A DNA stretch of 64,000 nucleotides from an uncultured Gemmatimonadota bacterium. Lineage in GTDB: Bacteria; Gemmatimonadota; Gemmatimonadetes; Gemmatimonadales; Gemmatimonadaceae. Under the pieces are notes generated by a model that saw only the letters and a list, made by a program, of their open reading frames with translations, was not told where the DNA came from and did not search any database. The number at the start of each line of letters is the position of its first letter. Within the stretch, counting starts at the first letter, position 1. The position numbers were made by a program, and so were the translations under genes. The stretch lies in the NCBI GenBank assembly GCA_902826615.1, contig CADEFN010000001.1, forward strand, positions 124,001 to 188,000, given 5' to 3'. Shown here one piece after another: positions 25,361 to 34,000 of the stretch.

Positions 25361-26979
25361 CGCACCACTCCCAGCGTTCGCATTTCGTCGTCGAGCCCCG
25401 TGAGTTCCCAGCGGATCAGCGAGATCGGGATATTGCCAGCGCCGAGAAAGGCGTCGTGGAAGGCACCAAGGTCAAAGCGATCACCCAGTTGTCGCTGCCG
25501 GTCGGAGAGCAGCTGCTCCATCTGCGCCTTGCCGATGGTGTAATTCATCCCGTAGGCGGGGCGTCGCAGATAGATCGCCAGATCGTACCGCGCGAGGTTG
25601 GTCTCCATCAGCGGGACTTCGGCATTCAGGTAGTCAATCGCTTGCTGCAAGGTCCAAACGCCACTTTGCATCAGGAGTTCCGCATGTACCCGTGCGGCCC
25701 GCTTGAGCTGAGCAATGTAGAAGAGTTCGCGTGTGCGGGGCCGGTCGTTGAGCAGCCCTGCCTGGAGGTACATCTCCTCGATGTAGAAGGCCCACCCTTC
25801 GGAGCGGGTGCCATCCCCACTGGTGCGCCGGATGGTACGGGGATGCCGCCGCTGGAGCGTGCCATCAAATCGATGCCCGGGAATGCTGGCGTGGATGTGA
25901 TTGTTGAGAGGGTCGCGGTAGGTGATCTCGTCCCAGAAGTGACGGTGCCCACCCCACGATGCGCGATCGATGAAGAAGGCGTCGGTTTCGTACTGTGGCG
26001 GAATGTCTTGAGGAATGGTGAGCAGCTTCTCGCGGGCGGTGAAGGTGCGAATCCATGACTCCGCCTCCCGCGTACGTCGTTCATGTTCTTCAACGGTTGT
26101 CACCGGCACCAGCTCGGGCAGGTCGCGATTGCGGTGCCGCTCGATGGACAGCAGTGTGCGAGCCCGCGCCAGCTCACGTTCCCCGATGAGCCGGATCTGC
26201 TCGACACTCCACGGCACCAGCCTCACGTGACGCACGTACCAGGCGTAGTCGTCGAGCCCCACATGGGCGGGCGCGCGCATTCCGGCTTTGGAGCGGATCA
26301 GCCAGTCGCGGTAGCCGATCACCGCATCGAGCGCTGCCTGTGCAGCGGGGACGAGGGTTCTGTCGCTGGTTTGGGCCCGGGCCAGGAGGTCGCGATACCA
26401 GCCCACCACACCGGCTGGTGGGCGAGGGCGTCGTGGTTCTCCCTGGTTCACTTCGTCGCTGCTGTCGAGATGGAAAATCGCCATCTCGGCCAGGGCCGCG
26501 GAGGCACGGGTCAGGCGCTGCCGTGCCTCGGTGAGTGTGGCAGGGACTGCAGCGAGACGCCGAGTCAGTTGTTCGCGCTGCTCCGCCGTGGCGGGGAGCT
26601 CGGCGTAGGGAATGGTGGCGATGAGATCGACCCAGTGGCCCGGGTCACGCGCCCATGGCTGCGACACGCGCAGCTCGAAGTCAAAGGCAGCCAGCTGCGT
26701 CCCGACAACGGCGTGATCTACACGGTCCGGTACGGACCATTGTGCCGCGGGGACTGCGGCGTGCCTGGCCGAGAGTTGGGTGAGTCGCGCACGCCACCGC
26801 GCGATGGTGGCCGGTGTGTACTGTGGAACGCCGTTGCGGTCTGGCGGGCGCCTGAGCTCTCGCAGGGAGTCGGCGAGCGCCACGAGTTCGGGGCGGCTTT
26901 GCGCCGCGACGGCGGGCTGGGCGGCAACTGCACCCGGCAAGAGGAGGAGCGCAGCAGTCCGAAGGAAGAAGCGAGGCAT
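25357..26979 (-). CDS. secreted DUF885 family protein
   Basis: 540 residues with signal peptide (FFLRTAALLLLPGAVAAQP). The C-terminal DUF885 signature is clear: GTRSEGWAFYIEEMYLQAGL, then ELFYIAQLKRAARVHAELLM, and PAYGMNYTIGKAQMEQLL. DUF885 proteins are large helical proteins of the HEAT/metallopeptidase-like type, often beside peptidases; the SEGWAFYIEEM block looks like a metal or catalytic Glu site. It is the first gene of the minus-strand operon with the S9 peptidase, which supports a peptide-degrading role (inference). Confidence 0.88.
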   Translation of the reverse strand: MPRFFLRTAALLLLPGAVAAQPAVAAQSRPELVALADSLRELRRPPDRNGVPQYTPATIARWRARLTQLSARHAAVPAAQWSVPDRVDHAVVGTQLAAFDFELRVSQPWARDPGHWVDLIATIPYAELPATAEQREQLTRRLAAVPATLTEARQRLTRASAALAEMAIFHLDSSDEVNQGEPRRPRPPAGVVGWYRDLLARAQTSDRTLVPAAQAALDAVIGYRDWLIRSKAGMRAPAHVGLDDYAWYVRHVRLVPWSVEQIRLIGERELARARTLLSIERHRNRDLPELVPVTTVEEHERRTREAESWIRTFTAREKLLTIPQDIPPQYETDAFFIDRASWGGHRHFWDEITYRDPLNNHIHASIPGHRFDGTLQRRHPRTIRRTSGDGTRSEGWAFYIEEMYLQAGLLNDRPRTRELFYIAQLKRAARVHAELLMQSGVWTLQQAIDYLNAEVPLMETNLARYDLAIYLRRPAYGMNYTIGKAQMEQLLSDRQRQLGDRFDLGAFHDAFLGAGNIPISLIRWELTGLDDEMRTLGVVR

Positions 26980-27024
26980 GCGGGAGAAGATATCCTTCGT
27001 TCCCGCTCTGGCGCCCGCTCTGTC

Positions 27025-27044
27025 GTTCCCGCGAACGCGGGAAC
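27025..27044. terminator. short palindromic hairpin after infA
   Basis: GTTCCCGCG (27025-27033), AA, CGCGGGAAC (27036-27044): perfect 9-bp arms. It lies between the infA stop (27061) and the start of the DUF885 gene (26979) on the minus strand, so it probably separates the two transcription units. There is no T-tract. The sequence resembles the dispersed palindromes found between genes in many GC-rich genomes. Confidence 0.5.
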
Positions 27045-27060
27045 CCTGCCTGTGCCGTTG

Positions 27061-27276
27061 CTACTTGTGCCGGAAGGTGATGCGCCCGCGATTGAGATCG
27101 TACGGCGAGACTTCGACCGTCACCCGGTCGCCGGCGAGAATACGGATCCGGTGTTTTCGCATTTTGCCGGCCGTGGTGGCCAGCAGCTGGTGCCCATTCT
27201 CCAGCTCGACCCGGAACATCGCACTCGGCAGCAGTTCCGAGACGGTTCCGTTCATTTCGATTGAATCCTCTTTCAT
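27061..27276 (-). CDS. infA: translation initiation factor IF-1
   Basis: 71 residues, an S1/OB-fold protein. [20 protein letters not shown], then [20 protein letters not shown], then [20 protein letters not shown] and RITFRHK match IF-1 along its whole length; the RITFR end is characteristic. IF-1 binds the 30S A site during initiation. ATG 27276 overlaps the stop of the upstream unknown gene (ATGA). The usual ribosomal-protein neighbours (rpmJ, rpsM) are absent, so this is a stand-alone infA or a second copy. Confidence 0.96.
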   Translation of the reverse strand: MKEDSIEMNGTVSELLPSAMFRVELENGHQLLATTAGKMRKHRIRILAGDRVTVEVSPYDLNRGRITFRHK

Positions 27277-27833
27277 TGCACCTCGGTCGTGGGAACCGCT
27301 TCCTGCACAAGGGGAGCACAGTACGTGTCGTACGCGGCCTGGAGTCGCTCGACACCTAACGAGGCGAGCGCCGTGGCCGTAAAACCTTCCTGCGGTGTGC
27401 CTTCGGACTCGCACCAGCGCCACGATTCCGCGCCCACGACGCCGGGGTGGAACACCTGCTCCCACACTTCGGTGGCGGTGTGCGGAATGGGGGCACGTGC
27501 CACCCGCTCAAACTGATGATCGCGCCGAGGTCCAACGATCCCGTGCCAGACGATCATGAGCAGTTCGCCGGCCGCAATGTCCTTGTGGGTGGCGGGGAGC
27601 CAGGCAAAGCTCAGGGCCACGGCCCCGACTTGCACCACACAGCGGCCCGGACTGCGGCGCGCCGTCGGCTTCTCGGGGAGCCCGTTGGAGTGCCACGCGT
27701 CGACCGCGGTCACAATGGCGTCGGCGAGTGCCTCGATTTCCCGTGCGCAGGCCGTGATGGCCCGGTGCGATTTGAGGAATTCAGTGGGCGCGGTGCCGCG
27801 CGGTTGCATGCGATCGGCGATGGCGTCGTTCAT
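27273..27833 (-). CDS. uncharacterised protein coupled to infA
   Basis: About 186 residues from ATG 27833 ([13 protein letters not shown]). I do not recognise a family. The protein is mixed and soluble, with a helical N-terminal half ([20 protein letters not shown]), a central hydrophobic strand region ([17 protein letters not shown]) and a Trp-rich stretch ([21 protein letters not shown]). No signal peptide. Its stop overlaps infA by 4 nt, so it probably sets IF-1 translation. A start at 27917 would add an arginine-rich leader lacking coding character. Confidence 0.7.
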   Translation of the reverse strand: MNDAIADRMQPRGTAPTEFLKSHRAITACAREIEALADAIVTAVDAWHSNGLPEKPTARRSPGRCVVQVGAVALSFAWLPATHKDIAAGELLMIVWHGIVGPRRDHQFERVARAPIPHTATEVWEQVFHPGVVGAESWRWCESEGTPQEGFTATALASLGVERLQAAYDTYCAPLVQEAVPTTEVQ

Positions 27834-27952
27834 CGGGCTGATCCCTCCGGGGTCTCGTGTGCGTCCGGCACCTGGCCGGTCAGTCACGCGCGCCTGCTGG
27901 CGGTCGCAACGATCCACACCTGCGTTTGCGTGTCCTGGCCTTCACGCGGGCT

Positions 27953-27968
27953 GGCATCAATTGATGCC
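27953..27968. promoter_or_regulatory. perfect 16-bp palindrome, possible operator
   Basis: GGCATCAATTGATGCC is a perfect dyad. It lies 120 bp upstream of the unknown gene that heads the infA operon and directly after the minus-strand T-tract of the hairpin at 27981-28001. It could be an operator for a dimeric regulator or the stem of a second hairpin. It is AT-rich in the middle, unlike the surrounding sequence. Confidence 0.45.
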
Positions 27969-27970
27969 GG

Positions 27971-28001
27971 AAAAACGAAAGGACCTGCGCCTGGCAGGCC
28001 C
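27971..28001 (-). terminator. minus-strand terminator-like hairpin upstream of the infA operon
   Basis: Read on the minus strand: GGGCCTGC, loop CAGGC, GCAGGTCC, then TTTCGTTTTT. The 8-bp stem uses one G-U pair that would be an A-C mismatch on the plus strand, so it is directional. No minus-strand gene lies between it and about 30.8 kb. It is therefore either an attenuator in a long leader of the operon at 27833, or the end of a small untranslated RNA encoded at about 28.0-28.2 kb. Confidence 0.6.
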
Positions 28002-28222
28002 CGGTTTACAGGCTTGTCCGCGCCCGCGAGGGACGCTCTGTGCTCCTAGGAGGATAGCGGGTTGCACAGGGCAGCACAATGACGGCGCCCCCCCGCCGGA
28101 CAGGATTCTCCTCTACGGCCCTCGTGGCGGGACCAGCCGTGTGTCATCATCCAGTGACACCTTCGCGGTCGTGCCCTCGCCTCGAGAGCCGGCTGCGGCC
28201 GGACTTTCTGACTCGCCCCGCC

Positions 28223-29539
28223 ATGTCACACACCACTCGATCGTTAGGTCTTGGTCTCCTTTTCGCCCTCCAAACTGCTGGCGCACAGGATCCCCTGCCG
28301 CGGCGGGTCATGGTCGGCCTCTCGGTCGAACCCGCCTCCTCGGGGCCCGGGCTGGTGGTCCGACAGGTCTCGCCCGGGGGGGCGGCCCAGGGGGCCGGTG
28401 TTCAAGTCAACGACATCCTGCTCCGGGCCGGTGGACTGGCCCTGGCTGCTTCGTCGGATCTCATCGGTCGTCTCCGGATTGCGGGCGACGGGACACCGGT
28501 CGCGATCGACCTGCTCCGCGCAGGCAAAGCGATGAAGCTCAACGTCACTCCCCGTGTGGTGCCGCGCGAAACGAGCCCCGACTTCACCTTCAACTATTCA
28601 TCGGTAGGGGTGGCCGGAAAGCGGCGGCGAGTGATCGCCACGGTCCCCAGGGGAAATGGCCCCTTCCCCACGGTGATGCTGCTCGGCGGCATCGGGTGTT
28701 ATTCGCTCGACGTGCCTGCGCTGCCACCGCAGGATCCCTATACCAGTCTGCTCTACGGCCTCACACGCGCCGGGTTTGCGACGGTGCGGGTTGAGAAGCC
28801 AGGCATGGGTGACAGCGAAGGCGGCCCCTGCCAGGACACCGGCTTCCAGGAGGAGTGGCGCGGGTATCGCGACGCCGCGCGCGCATTGTCGAGTTTGTCT
28901 TTTGTTGATACCAGCCGAGTCTTCCTGCTGGGACACAGCATCGGCGGAATCGGGGCACCCCTGCTGGCCCGCGAGGTGCCGGTGCGCGGCGTGATCGCCG
29001 TGGCCACGGTGGCCCAGTCGTGGCTGGCGTACGACAAGACCAACGCCGAAAGGCAGTACCGGTTGTCGGCCATGCCTGCCCCCCAGATCGCCCGGGAAAT
29101 CGCCGCGCGCGAGCGCTGCACACGGCGCCTCCTCGTGGCCCGAGAACGTGCGCGGGCCATTGTGGCCAGCGATTCGTCCTGCGCCCAATACGTCGAGTAT
29201 CCGGTGTCGGACATCTACATGCAGGAAGTAGCGGCGGTCGATCTCCCGGAAGCCTGGCGGGCCGTGCGGGCCCCGGTGCTGGCCGTGTACCCCGCCTCCG
29301 ATTTCGTGTCGTCACTCGACGAACACGAAGCGCTGGTGAAAACGGTGAACACCCGCACCCCGGGGCTGGCCGAGCTGATGGTGATCCCTGCGACCGACCA
29401 CTACCTCTCACGGGCCGCCACACCGCAGGAAAGTTTTGCGCGCGCTGGTCAGCCGGGAACGTTCAACCCCGAGGTGACCACCCGGATTCTGGCGTGGCTC
29501 AAGGCCAGGAGCGCCAGCACGCCAGCGCGCACGCGCTGA
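28223..29539 (+). CDS. secreted PDZ-domain alpha/beta hydrolase
   Basis: 438 residues. Signal peptide RSLGLGLLFALQTAGA at the N-terminus sets the start at ATG 28223. Residues about 28-110 form a PDZ domain (VRQVSPGGAAQGAGVQVNDI, then LLRAGG and IGRLRIAGDGTPVAI). The rest is an alpha/beta hydrolase with PTVMLLGGIGCYS near the oxyanion hole, Ser239 in GHSIGG, Asp in YPASDFVS and His in ATDHYLS. The fold resembles secreted S9/S15-related or dienelactone-like hydrolases. The combination suggests that the PDZ domain tethers a peptide or protein substrate. The following gene starts 61 bp later. Confidence 0.85.
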   Translation: MSHTTRSLGLGLLFALQTAGAQDPLPRRVMVGLSVEPASSGPGLVVRQVSPGGAAQGAGVQVNDILLRAGGLALAASSDLIGRLRIAGDGTPVAIDLLRAGKAMKLNVTPRVVPRETSPDFTFNYSSVGVAGKRRRVIATVPRGNGPFPTVMLLGGIGCYSLDVPALPPQDPYTSLLYGLTRAGFATVRVEKPGMGDSEGGPCQDTGFQEEWRGYRDAARALSSLSFVDTSRVFLLGHSIGGIGAPLLAREVPVRGVIAVATVAQSWLAYDKTNAERQYRLSAMPAPQIAREIAARERCTRRLLVARERARAIVASDSSCAQYVEYPVSDIYMQEVAAVDLPEAWRAVRAPVLAVYPASDFVSSLDEHEALVKTVNTRTPGLAELMVIPATDHYLSRAATPQESFARAGQPGTFNPEVTTRILAWLKARSASTPARTR

Positions 29540-29600
29540 GACCGTTCAAACGAGAATCGCCGAGCGGGTGTCGAACCGATTGTCTCCTCTGGACCGACCC

Positions 29601-30758
29601 ATGGACCGACGCTCCGCACTGTTCACCCTCGGCGCCGCGGCTTTCGCTGCGCCCTCATGGCGGCTGCGGAGAAGTTCTCCCGCCCAGGATGAGTACGAGC
29701 AGTGGATGCGTGATGCCGGAGTCCCCTCGATCAGCATGGCGCGTATCGAGGGTGATCAGGTCACCTATCTCTCGCTTGGCGTGCGCAAGGCGGGCGAACA
29801 GGCGCGCGTCGCTCCCGACACGGTGTATGCAGCCGCTTCTCTGTCCAAACTTGTTTTTGCGTACGCCTTCCTCGATCTGGTCCAGCAGGGACGCCTTTCG
29901 CTCGACCGGCCCGTCGCGGAGTACCTCGCGCTGCCGAATCCCGGCGATGTTCGCGCTCGTCTGATCACCGCGCGGCACCTGCTCAGCCACAGCTCGGGAT
30001 GGCGCAACTGGCGGAATACCACGACCGACACACTCACCACCACCTTCGAACCCGGCACAGGATGGCAGTACTCGGGCGAGGGGTTCTTCTTCCTGCAGCG
30101 CATCATGGAACAGGTGACGGGACAGTCGATGGCGCAGGTGTGTCGCGAGCGGGTGTTCGAACCGTTAGGCATGACCCGGTCCAGCATGGCGTCGCTCGAG
30201 TCGCTGGAGGCGTATCAGGCCACCGGGCACAACACCGAGGGGGTACCGCGCGCGTCGTTCGGCCGGGCCACGCTGATCGAGCTGCGCAAGCGCATGTCCG
30301 AACGCGGCACGACGCTTGACGCCGCTCGAGTGGAAGATGTGGAGGCGGCCATGCAGGCGGCCGAGCCGCGTCTCCCCGTCCTCCCGAACTTCCTCGCGCC
30401 TAACGCGGCGGCAAGCCTGCTCACCACGGCCGAAGACTTTGGGAAGTTTCTGCGGCATCTGGCCAACCCTCCCGCCAGCGGGACAGCCCGCGCCATCACC
30501 CGCGACATGATGACCCCGCAGGTACGGCGCAATGGAGCCCTCCAATGGGGGTTGGGCATCGGCCTCGAGGAGGTCGCCGGGCGCCCCGTGGGATGGCAAT
30601 GGGGTGACAATCCCGGCTTCAAGAACTTCTGCTGCTTTGACCCGGCCAAGCGCAGCGCGCTGGTGATCTTCACCAACGGCGACCGGGGGGCCCGGGTCTA
30701 CGAGCGGGTGGTGCGGGCCGCCACCGGGGTGGACCACCCCGCCTTCCTGTTCGTGTAG
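29601..30758 (+). CDS. class C beta-lactamase-fold serine hydrolase
   Basis: 385 residues from ATG 29601 (MDRRSALFTLGAAAFAAP), a Tat-like signal. The serine-hydrolase core has SLSK (Ser80, Lys83), HSSGWRNW, and QYSGEG with Tyr157 in place of the usual YxN. GWQWGDNPGFKNF is the KTG-equivalent region. True beta-lactamases have YxN and KTG, so an esterase or peptidase role is likelier than antibiotic resistance. An upstream GTG (29568) is also in frame. It follows the PDZ hydrolase in the same direction. Confidence 0.87.
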   Translation: MDRRSALFTLGAAAFAAPSWRLRRSSPAQDEYEQWMRDAGVPSISMARIEGDQVTYLSLGVRKAGEQARVAPDTVYAAASLSKLVFAYAFLDLVQQGRLSLDRPVAEYLALPNPGDVRARLITARHLLSHSSGWRNWRNTTTDTLTTTFEPGTGWQYSGEGFFFLQRIMEQVTGQSMAQVCRERVFEPLGMTRSSMASLESLEAYQATGHNTEGVPRASFGRATLIELRKRMSERGTTLDAARVEDVEAAMQAAEPRLPVLPNFLAPNAAASLLTTAEDFGKFLRHLANPPASGTARAITRDMMTPQVRRNGALQWGLGIGLEEVAGRPVGWQWGDNPGFKNFCCFDPAKRSALVIFTNGDRGARVYERVVRAATGVDHPAFLFV

Positions 30759-30804
30759 CCCTCACCGCCCATCGATAGTTGGGCGGTTCTGTACGGGCGC
30801 GTGG

Positions 30805-30975
30805 TCAGTCCTCGGACGGCGGGGTGTCGACCTGAACAGCCGCCTCACCTGCTGCGCCGCCAGCCTGCTCCGCTTCGAGCTCCTCGGCGCGGCGTTTGGC
30901 CTTGGCTTCCTTCTTGGCCTTTCGTTCCTGTTCCTTGCGACGCTTCTCGAAACCGTAATTGGGGGTGCGGGCCAT
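30805..30975 (-). CDS. 56-residue basic coiled-coil protein
   Basis: Minus-strand ATG 30975 to TGA 30805. It begins MARTPNYGFEKRRKEQERKA, continues with a Lys/Arg/Glu-rich helix (KKEAKAKRRAEELEAEQ), then an acidic tail ending PPSED. The N-terminal MARTPNYGFEKRRKEQ block is of a kind I associate with small conserved hypothetical proteins. The charged heptad-like helix could bind RNA or ribosomes, but that is speculation. It lies alone between the beta-lactamase gene and the large signalling gene; the ribosome site is weak. Confidence 0.72.
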   Translation of the reverse strand: MARTPNYGFEKRRKEQERKAKKEAKAKRRAEELEAEQAGGAAGEAAVQVDTPPSED

Positions 30976-31098
30976 CAGGGTCACTGGAGTTCAAGGTGGG
31001 CGTACGTGCCCACGCTGGTTCCCGGTTACCTCAGGAGGCACTCTGTAACGTAGTCACCCCGTGCCGGTTTCCCACCACCAATTCGAGGGAGTGCCGCG

Positions 31099-34000
31099 TC
31101 AGCCTGCGGCAGGCGTGAGCGATGATGCGGGGCGCCGGAGCGCCGCGTACCGCGCCGTGAGGGGCGCATAGTCCAGGCTTTCCACCCAGCCACTGAGCCG
31201 TTCCACCTGCTCCCACCCTGCCTGGACACCCACCTGGGCCAGCGGACCCGCGACGTCGGCAACAAACCAGGCAATGCCGTACTGATCCGAGCGCTCGGCC
31301 AGGGCCAGTCCGTCGGCAAAGCGCGACGCCGCCTGTGCCGCATCGCCCTTGCGCACCGCGAGCCGTACCGCGAGCGCTTCGAGCATTTCGCGACCCTGGA
31401 ACCACCAATCGGGCTGATCGCGGAGACGCACCGCACAGGATTGCCAGCAGGCACGTCCCTCGTCCTCGCGCTCCATCGCAAGGAAAGCGAGTCCCTGGCC
31501 GGCACGCGCACCCACTTCCACGTCCAGCTGATTCATCCCGGCCGCCACCACCGCAGCGTCGCCATACAAACGCGCCGCGCGCTCGTGTTCCAGTTTTTCG
31601 CGGGCAAGGTTGGCCTGGTTGTACAACGCCGCCAGCCGATGCGGCTCGTTCTTGAGCAGCGCAAATCGCTCCATCGCTTCGGAGAACGATTCATCTGCCG
31701 CACTGTAGGCTCCCAGTTTCATGTGGAGCACCCCGAGGTTGAGCGCGGCAAGCCCCGTCAGGTCCGGAGAGTGGATCTTCCGGGCCAGCGACAGCCCGGC
31801 TTCGTACGCCGCCAGGGAGGCCGAGTGTGCCCCGAGGCGTGATTGCGCAATCCCCAGGTTGATATTCGCGCGCGCCTGGCCCAGGAGATCGTTTTGCGCC
31901 GTGAACGTCGCGAGCGCGCGTTCGTAACACTGCAACGCCTCGGCAGAGTCGGCTTCGATCACCGCCGAGCCGAGATGCATGAGGGTGTTGGCCAGCAGGG
32001 CCGGGCTGTCGTTCTGTTCGGCCACTTCCACACTTCGGCGTCCCAGCTTGCGCGCCTCCTGTGGATGACCGCGCCGCATGAGAACTCGGGATAGCGTGCC
32101 GAGCAGTTCCACTTCTTCCTGCCAGTCGCCGGCGCGTGTCACCTCGGTCAGCAGTCGTTCGATGGCATCCGACGTTTGCTGCAACGACTGCCCGCGCAGC
32201 GAACGCAGCCGCTCACGCGCTCGTCGTACGGAAAAGAGGGGATCGGACTCGCCAGCGGAGGTGGCCTCGGCGATGATCAGATCGCACAACGATTCGGCGG
32301 CCTCATACGCGCCCGAGAGTTCGAGCGCCTGCGCCCGCCGGAATCGGCAATTCTTGAGGGCGTCCGTGGTGGGCGCATTGCGTTCGGCGAGAGCGTACGA
32401 CGACGCCGCTTCGTTGTGTGCGTACACCGCCACGGCGCGCTCGGCGGCCAGCATGGCAAACTCGAAGGCCTTGGGACTGTTGTCGGCGGCATCGTAGTGG
32501 GCAGCGATTTCGGCCACCGCGTTGGGCCGCAGCCGCTCCATCGCCTCTGCCACCTGGCCATGCATGCGCGCCAGACGGCGACGTTGTACACGGCTTTTGA
32601 TGGCGTCGGCAATAAGCCCGTGAGAAAAGGCAAAGCGATCCGAGTCGCGGTCACCCGTCTCCTCCACCACGTGGGCGGCAATCCCCTCGTCGAGCGCGTC
32701 GAGGAGGGCCTCTTCGTCCATTCCACCCGCGGCGAGCACCACGTCGAGATCAAAGGCACGTCCCACCACGGCCGCCACCGTCAGCTGCTGGCGCGCCTCG
32801 TCCGACATCCGCTCGATCCGCGAGTCGATCAGGTCGGCGACGGCGGTCGGCAGCTGCAGGTCGGGACGATCCTTCCACTGCCAGCGCCGTCCCGCGTACC
32901 AGAGGGCCTTGTCCTCCTGCAACGAACGGAGCACGTGCACCACCAGCAGGGGATTGCCTTCGGTGTAGCCGTGAATGAAGTGCAAGAACTCGGCGTCGAT
33001 GTCCCCCTGGTGCAGGATGGTCTCCAGCCAGGTGCGGAGATCGTCTTCGGAGAATCGCTGCAGGGTGAGGTCACTGAAGCGTTCGTCGCGTGACAGGTGG
33101 CGGCGCCGGTCCACGACACTGCTGGCATCCTCGGCGCGCATCGTCATGCAGATGAGGAGCCGGTCCTCATCGAGGTTGTGCCGCACGTACTCGAGGGCGT
33201 CCCACGTTGAGCTGTCGGCCCACTGCACGTCGTCGAGCACGATCGTGAGGGGGATTCGTTTGGTCGCCTGACGCAGGTACTCGGACAGTTCCGCCAGCAA
33301 GGCGTACTTGGAGCCCGAGGCCGCACCGCCGCCCGCGCCACTGCCTAACGCCGGCACCAGGCGGGCCAGTTCGTCCCACTTCCCGGGTGCGACCAGCTGG
33401 AGGGCGTGGATGGCTTCGACGATTTCCGCCCAGGGTCCGTACGGCGGTTTGACGTCGGTGGCCAGACAACGCCCCGTGACCATCGCTCCGCCGCGCAGAC
33501 GGACTTCGGGCAGCAACTGACGCACCAGTGATGTTTTCCCGATGCCGGCCTCACCGACGACCGCCACCAGTCGTGGTTGCCCACTGCACGCCGATTCGAG
33601 CTGGCCCAGGAGCGTGCGCAACTCGCGCGTCCGCCCCACAAAACGATCGAATTGCAGGGTCGCGCCGTGGCGTTCGTCGTCGACGTCGAGTGCACTCGCC
33701 GCCTGATTGCGTCCGCGCCGCTTGGCCACGTACAGCGCCCGGTCGGCGGTGGCAAACAGCGATTCCACGTCAGTAGTGGTGGCATCGCTGGTGACCACCC
33801 CGATCGAGAGCGTCACACCGAGGGTCCCTTCACGCCGGTCGCGAATGGCGAGCCGGTTGCCTTCGACCGCCTTGCAGAGCCGTGTCGCCACCACCATGGC
33901 CTGCTGGTGATCGGTGCCAGGCAGGAGGACCACAAACTCATCACCCGCATACCGTCCCAGGACGTCGCTGGGGCGAACGCTGTCGCGCATTTGGCTGGCG

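Noticed and set aside
24485-25543. Antisense frames of 350-390 residues opposite the S9 and DUF885 genes
   Set aside because: They mirror genes with complete catalytic motifs and have no ribosome site or domain of their own.
27980-28220. SRP RNA, tmRNA, RNase P RNA or tRNA near the minus-strand hairpin
   Set aside because: I looked for GGAAGGAAGCAGCC-like, T-loop and P4 signature sequences on both strands and found none. Only the hairpin and palindrome can be supported.
29601-30758. Antibiotic-resistance beta-lactamase
   Set aside because: SxxK is present, but the Tyr motif is YSG and the KTG equivalent is not canonical; homologs with this pattern are usually esterases or peptidases.
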